From assembly GCA_045647345.1 (NCBI GenBank), contig JAZRMG010000004.1:1-9477 (forward strand): a stretch of 9,477 nt of DNA, given 5' to 3'. Within the stretch, counting starts at the first letter, position 1; every line of letters starts with the position of its first letter. Below are positions 6,986 through 9,477 of this stretch, piece by piece. Position numbers and translations under genes: made by a program. Source of the stretch: UBA1189 sp045647345. GTDB taxonomy: Bacteria; Bacteroidota; Bacteroidia; Bacteroidales; Bacteroidaceae. A model generated the notes under the pieces. The model saw only the letters and a list, made by a program, of their open reading frames with translations. It was not told where the DNA came from and did no database searches.

Positions 6986-7591
6986 ATGGCAACAACAAAG
7001 ATTGCAGCCTATACGCTGCCAGTACTCCCCTACCCAAGCGATGCATTGGAACCCGTCATCAGCAAGGAGACCATCAAGAACCATCACGGCAAGCACTTTG
7101 CCGCCTACGTGAACAACCTGAACAAACTGATTCCTGACAGCGAATATGAGGGATTGTTAGTAGAGGAGATCGTGCAGCAAGCACCCGACGGTCCCATCTA
7201 CAATAATGCAGGACAAGTATTTAATCACAGACTCTATTTCGAACAATTCATACCCATATCTCAATACAAAGCGCCAAGGAAACGGCTCACAGATGCCATC
7301 AACTACCACTTTGGCAGCATGGATGCATTCAAGCGTCAAATGACAGATGCTGCCATGTCGATATTTGGTAGTGGGTGGGTATGGCTTGCTATCGACACGG
7401 AAGGACGCTTACAAATCGTAAAGGAGGCGGGAGGCGGTAATCCATGGCGACACGGCATGACTCCCTTGCTCGGAATCGACTGTTGGGAACATAGTTGGTA
7501 TCTGGATTACGCCTTTGACAAAGCTGCACACTACAATGCCTTATGGGACATCATAAATTGGGATGTCATAGAAGGCCGATTGCCTTTATGA
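6986..7591 (+). CDS. sodB: Superoxide dismutase, Fe/Mn family (Fe-type or cambialistic)
   Basis: It converts superoxide to oxygen and hydrogen peroxide, presumably in the cytoplasm. From the chosen ATG the protein has 201 aa, about the family size. The N-terminus matches the family (LPVLPYPSDALEPVISKETI). Metal ligands are H33 (NHHGKH), H81 (QVFNH), D165 and H169 (DCWEH). Q77, four residues before H81, is the arrangement of Fe and cambialistic SODs of the B. fragilis/Porphyromonas type rather than classical Mn-SOD. Second-sphere Y41 is present. Near the C-terminal ligands it reads WEHSWYLDY where most relatives have WEHAYY, a mild oddity. The frame stays open to an upstream ATG at 6953 that would add 11 hydrophobic residues (MMQSLILSFIL); I prefer 6986 because the added part lacks the basic residues of a signal peptide. 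Which metal it uses cannot be read from sequence alone. It diverges from the kinase operon; no convincing promoter was found. Confidence 0.95.
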   Translation: MATTKIAAYTLPVLPYPSDALEPVISKETIKNHHGKHFAAYVNNLNKLIPDSEYEGLLVEEIVQQAPDGPIYNNAGQVFNHRLYFEQFIPISQYKAPRKRLTDAINYHFGSMDAFKRQMTDAAMSIFGSGWVWLAIDTEGRLQIVKEAGGGNPWRHGMTPLLGIDCWEHSWYLDYAFDKAAHYNALWDIINWDVIEGRLPL

Positions 7592-7620
7592 AATAAAAAG
7601 TGCAAAAAATGATACATTCC

Positions 7621-7652
7621 TTTGTTCAATTGAAATAAATACGCTAAATTCG
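7621..7652 (+). promoter_or_regulatory. Bacteroidetes-type promoter of uxaC
   Basis: TTTG (7621-7624) and TAAATTCG (7645-7652) are 20 bp apart, matching TTTG-N20-TAnnTTTG with one mismatch in the -7 element. The predicted transcript would have a leader of about 50 nt, ending in an A-rich stretch (TTAAAAAGAAAATAG) before the uxaC ATG, the usual form of a Bacteroidetes translation start. Confidence 0.6.
7625..7634. promoter_or_regulatory. Palindrome in the uxaC promoter spacer, possible operator
   Basis: TTCAATTGAA is a perfect 10-bp palindrome lying between the -33 and -7 elements of the predicted uxaC promoter, where a bound repressor would block transcription. A hexuronate-responsive repressor would make sense, but no regulator gene is in the window to support it. 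Confidence 0.3.
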
Positions 7653-7707
7653 TCACCAAAGATTAAACTGGGACAATATAGTATAACTATTAAAAAGAAA
7701 ATAGCGT

Positions 7708-9114
7708 ATGAAAAACTTTATGGACGAGAACTTTCTGCTGACCACCGAAACGGCGCAGATGTTGTATCATGAGCATGCCAAGAAGATGCCTATCATCGAC
7801 TATCACTGCCACCTCATCCCGCAGATGGTGGCCGATGACCATCAGTTCCGCTCACTCACCGAGATATGGCTCGGCGGCGACCACTACAAGTGGCGTGCCA
7901 TGCGTACTAACGGTATAGACGAGCGCTACTGCACAGGAAAGGATACTACGGACTGGGAAAAGTTTGAGAAATGGGCCGAGACGGTACCCTACACCTTCCG
8001 CAACCCGCTCTACCACTGGACTCATCTGGAACTGAAGACAGCCTTCGGCATCGACAAGATACTGAGTCCCAAGACAGCACGCGAGATATACGACGAGTGT
8101 AACGAGAAGTTGGCCCAGCCCGAATATACGGCCCGCGGCTTCATGCGCCGCTACAATGTAGAAGTGGTATGCACCACCGACGATCCCATCGACTCACTGG
8201 AGTACCACATCAAGACGCGCGAGAGCGGCTTCGAGGTGAAGATGCTACCCACATGGCGCCCCGACAAGGCCATGGCAGTGGAGGTACCCGAGAACTTCCG
8301 TGCTTACATAGACAAGTTGTCTGAGGTGAGCGGTGTCACCATCACCAAGTTTGCCGATGTGATAGAAGCACTCAGAGTACGTCACAAGTTTTTCGAGGAG
8401 CAAGGCTGCAAGCTGAGCGACCACGGTATCGAAGAGTTCTACGCCGAAGACTACACCGATGCCGAAATAGAGGCTATATTCAATAAGGTATATGGCGGTA
8501 CTTCACTCACCAAAGAAGAGATACTGAAGTACAAGAGCGCTATGATGATAGAGTTTGGCATCATGGATGCCGAAACAGGTTGGACACAGCAATTCCACTA
8601 TGGTGCCATACGCGACAACAACAGCAAGATGTTCAAGCTCTTAGGCCCCGACACCGGCTTTGACTCCATAGGCGAATTCACCACTGCTAAGGCACTGGCC
8701 AAATATCTCGACAAGCTCAACGCTATGGATAAGCTCGCCAAGACAATCCTCTATAATCTGAACCCCTGTGCCAATGAAGTGATAGCCACCATGCTGGGCA
8801 ACTTCCAGGACGGCTCAGTACCGGGTAAAATACAGTTTGGATCGGGCTGGTGGTTCCTCGACCAGAAGGACGGCATGGAGAAGCAGATGAACGCCCTCTC
8901 AGTACTAGGTCTGCTGAGCCGATTTGTAGGTATGCTCACCGACTCACGCTCATTCCTCTCCTATCCTCGTCACGAGTACTTCCGCCGCACATTGTGTAAC
9001 CTCGTAGGACGCGATGTAGAAAATGGCGAGATTCCCTACAGCGAAATGGAACGCGTATGCCAGATGATAGAAGATATCAGTTACAACAACGCAAAGAACT
9101 TCTTCAAGTTCTAA
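7708..9114 (+). CDS. uxaC: Uronate (glucuronate/galacturonate) isomerase
   Basis: UxaC interconverts D-glucuronate with D-fructuronate and D-galacturonate with D-tagaturonate (EC 5.3.1.12), the first step of hexuronate breakdown in the cytoplasm. The protein has 468 aa, the normal family length. It belongs to the amidohydrolase superfamily: the metal-binding HxH of strand 1 is H33/H35 in PIIDYHCHLIP. Other family signatures are HWTHLELKTAFGI, CTTDDPIDSLEYH, FHYGAIRDNN, LGPDTGFDSIGEF, FGSGWWFLDQKDGM and TDSRSFLSYPRHEYFRR. It is the first gene after its own promoter match and is followed by a terminator, so it appears monocistronic here; the usual pathway partners (UxuA/UxuB or UxaA/UxaB) are not in the window. 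Codons are largely C/G-ending, suggesting good expression. The start at 7708 is preceded by an A-rich leader and gives the expected N-terminus. Confidence 0.97.
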   Translation: MKNFMDENFLLTTETAQMLYHEHAKKMPIIDYHCHLIPQMVADDHQFRSLTEIWLGGDHYKWRAMRTNGIDERYCTGKDTTDWEKFEKWAETVPYTFRNPLYHWTHLELKTAFGIDKILSPKTAREIYDECNEKLAQPEYTARGFMRRYNVEVVCTTDDPIDSLEYHIKTRESGFEVKMLPTWRPDKAMAVEVPENFRAYIDKLSEVSGVTITKFADVIEALRVRHKFFEEQGCKLSDHGIEEFYAEDYTDAEIEAIFNKVYGGTSLTKEEILKYKSAMMIEFGIMDAETGWTQQFHYGAIRDNNSKMFKLLGPDTGFDSIGEFTTAKALAKYLDKLNAMDKLAKTILYNLNPCANEVIATMLGNFQDGSVPGKIQFGSGWWFLDQKDGMEKQMNALSVLGLLSRFVGMLTDSRSFLSYPRHEYFRRTLCNLVGRDVENGEIPYSEMERVCQMIEDISYNNAKNFFKF

Positions 9115-9131
9115 GTTTTGATATCAGACAT

Positions 9132-9170
9132 AAGAAAAGGTTGGTTCTCAGACCAACCTTTTCTTTTTAT
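9132..9170. terminator. Bidirectional intrinsic terminator between uxaC and the CPBP gene
   Basis: A perfect 14-bp stem pairs 9132-9145 with 9152-9165 around a 6-nt loop. The right arm runs into a T-rich tail (TTTTCTTTTTAT) for plus-strand transcripts, and the A-rich left arm gives a T-run on the minus strand. It lies between two converging genes, 17 bp after the uxaC stop and 23 bp beyond the stop of the minus-strand gene, so it can serve both. Confidence 0.85.
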
Positions 9171-9188
9171 GTATAATTAAGTAGTGAT

Positions 9189-9477
9189 TTAATCATTGCA
9201 GCATTCCTCCTTACGCATCTTCCACACAATCCACACCGCTACCACGATATAGGCCGCAGCACCGATGATGCCTGTAGGCACAGGGCCTACGAAGCGCTCG
9301 TAAGCCATGGGGTCGGCAAGGAACAGTACACCGATAGAGGCTGTACCATTCATCATGCCATGGGCAAACACGGCTGGCCAGCAGCTCTTGGTCTTCAGGG
9401 TGATATAAGAGAATAGCGTGCCTAATACGATACACAACAAGCACATTGCCACGATACCCGTCCACGGATAGCCAGGA
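9189..9477 (-). CDS. CPBP-family intramembrane metalloprotease, C-terminal part (5' end outside window)
   Basis: The frame is open from the right edge and ends at TAA (complement of 9189-9191), giving about 96 residues. Members of the CPBP (CAAX protease and bacteriocin-processing, Abi) family are multi-pass membrane proteases; some protect against self-made bacteriocins, others have unknown substrates. The visible part holds the family's third conserved block: a helix ending LGTLFSYITLKTKSCWPAVF, followed by AHGMMNG with the predicted catalytic His (codon at 9360-9362) and Asn (9348-9350). One more hydrophobic helix and a short basic/Cys tail (KMRKEECCND) follow. The EExxxR block should lie upstream, outside the window. 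A GTG at 9450-9452 is internal rather than the true start, since the frame continues with PGYPWTGI, typical of the preceding loop. The specific substrate cannot be inferred. Confidence 0.85.
   Translation of the reverse strand, partial: PGYPWTGIVAMCLLCIVLGTLFSYITLKTKSCWPAVFAHGMMNGTASIGVLFLADPMAYERFVGPVPTGIIGAAAYIVVAVWIVWKMRKEECCND

Overview
The window looks like chromosomal DNA from a member of the Bacteroidales (Bacteroides/Prevotella-like). The grounds are a Bacteroidetes-type YidC with a Gln-rich tail, promoter-like sequences of the phylum's TTTG-N20-TAnnTTTG form, A-rich leaders without clear Shine-Dalgarno sites, a B. fragilis-type Fe/Mn superoxide dismutase, and a very large two-component sensor of a kind I associate with Bacteroides genomes. 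I see no insertion sequence, phage gene, CRISPR array, rRNA or tRNA.

Layout from left to right. (1) The 3' end of yidC (+) is closed by a strong hairpin terminator at 527-570. (2) dinB (+) encodes translesion DNA polymerase IV and ends convergently, 21 bp from the next gene. (3) A minus-strand cluster occupies 6794 down to 1780. It is transcribed as giant sensor kinase (1170 aa), then response regulator (237 aa), then a six-helix membrane protein (239 aa) whose N-terminal part recalls AbgT transporters. Gaps are 15 bp and 53 bp, so it is probably one operon, and a good Bacteroidetes promoter match sits directly in front of the kinase. (4) Diverging from it is a superoxide dismutase gene (+). 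(5) uxaC (+), uronate isomerase, has its own promoter match with a palindrome in the spacer, and ends at a probably bidirectional terminator. (6) The 3' part of a CPBP-family membrane protease gene (-) runs off the right edge.

Most genes are housekeeping or ordinary metabolic genes that happen to be neighbours: membrane protein insertion, DNA damage tolerance, superoxide detoxification and hexuronate catabolism. The part that works as a unit is the kinase/regulator/membrane protein cluster. The kinase reads as two sensor kinases fused head to tail. Module 1 is a lipoprotein-type signal, a TPR-like periplasmic sensor, a membrane helix and an intact ATPase domain. Module 2 is an internal signal-peptide-like helix, a second periplasmic helical sensor, a membrane helix, a histidine-box-like segment and an eroded ATPase domain. 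ATP-binding residues are clearest in module 1 and the likely phosphoacceptor histidine in module 2, which suggests division of labour within one chain or across a dimer. The adjacent regulator keeps every canonical receiver residue and has a divergent LuxR/NarL-like DNA-binding end. The stimulus and target genes cannot be read from the sequence; the co-transcribed membrane protein is the obvious candidate partner or target.
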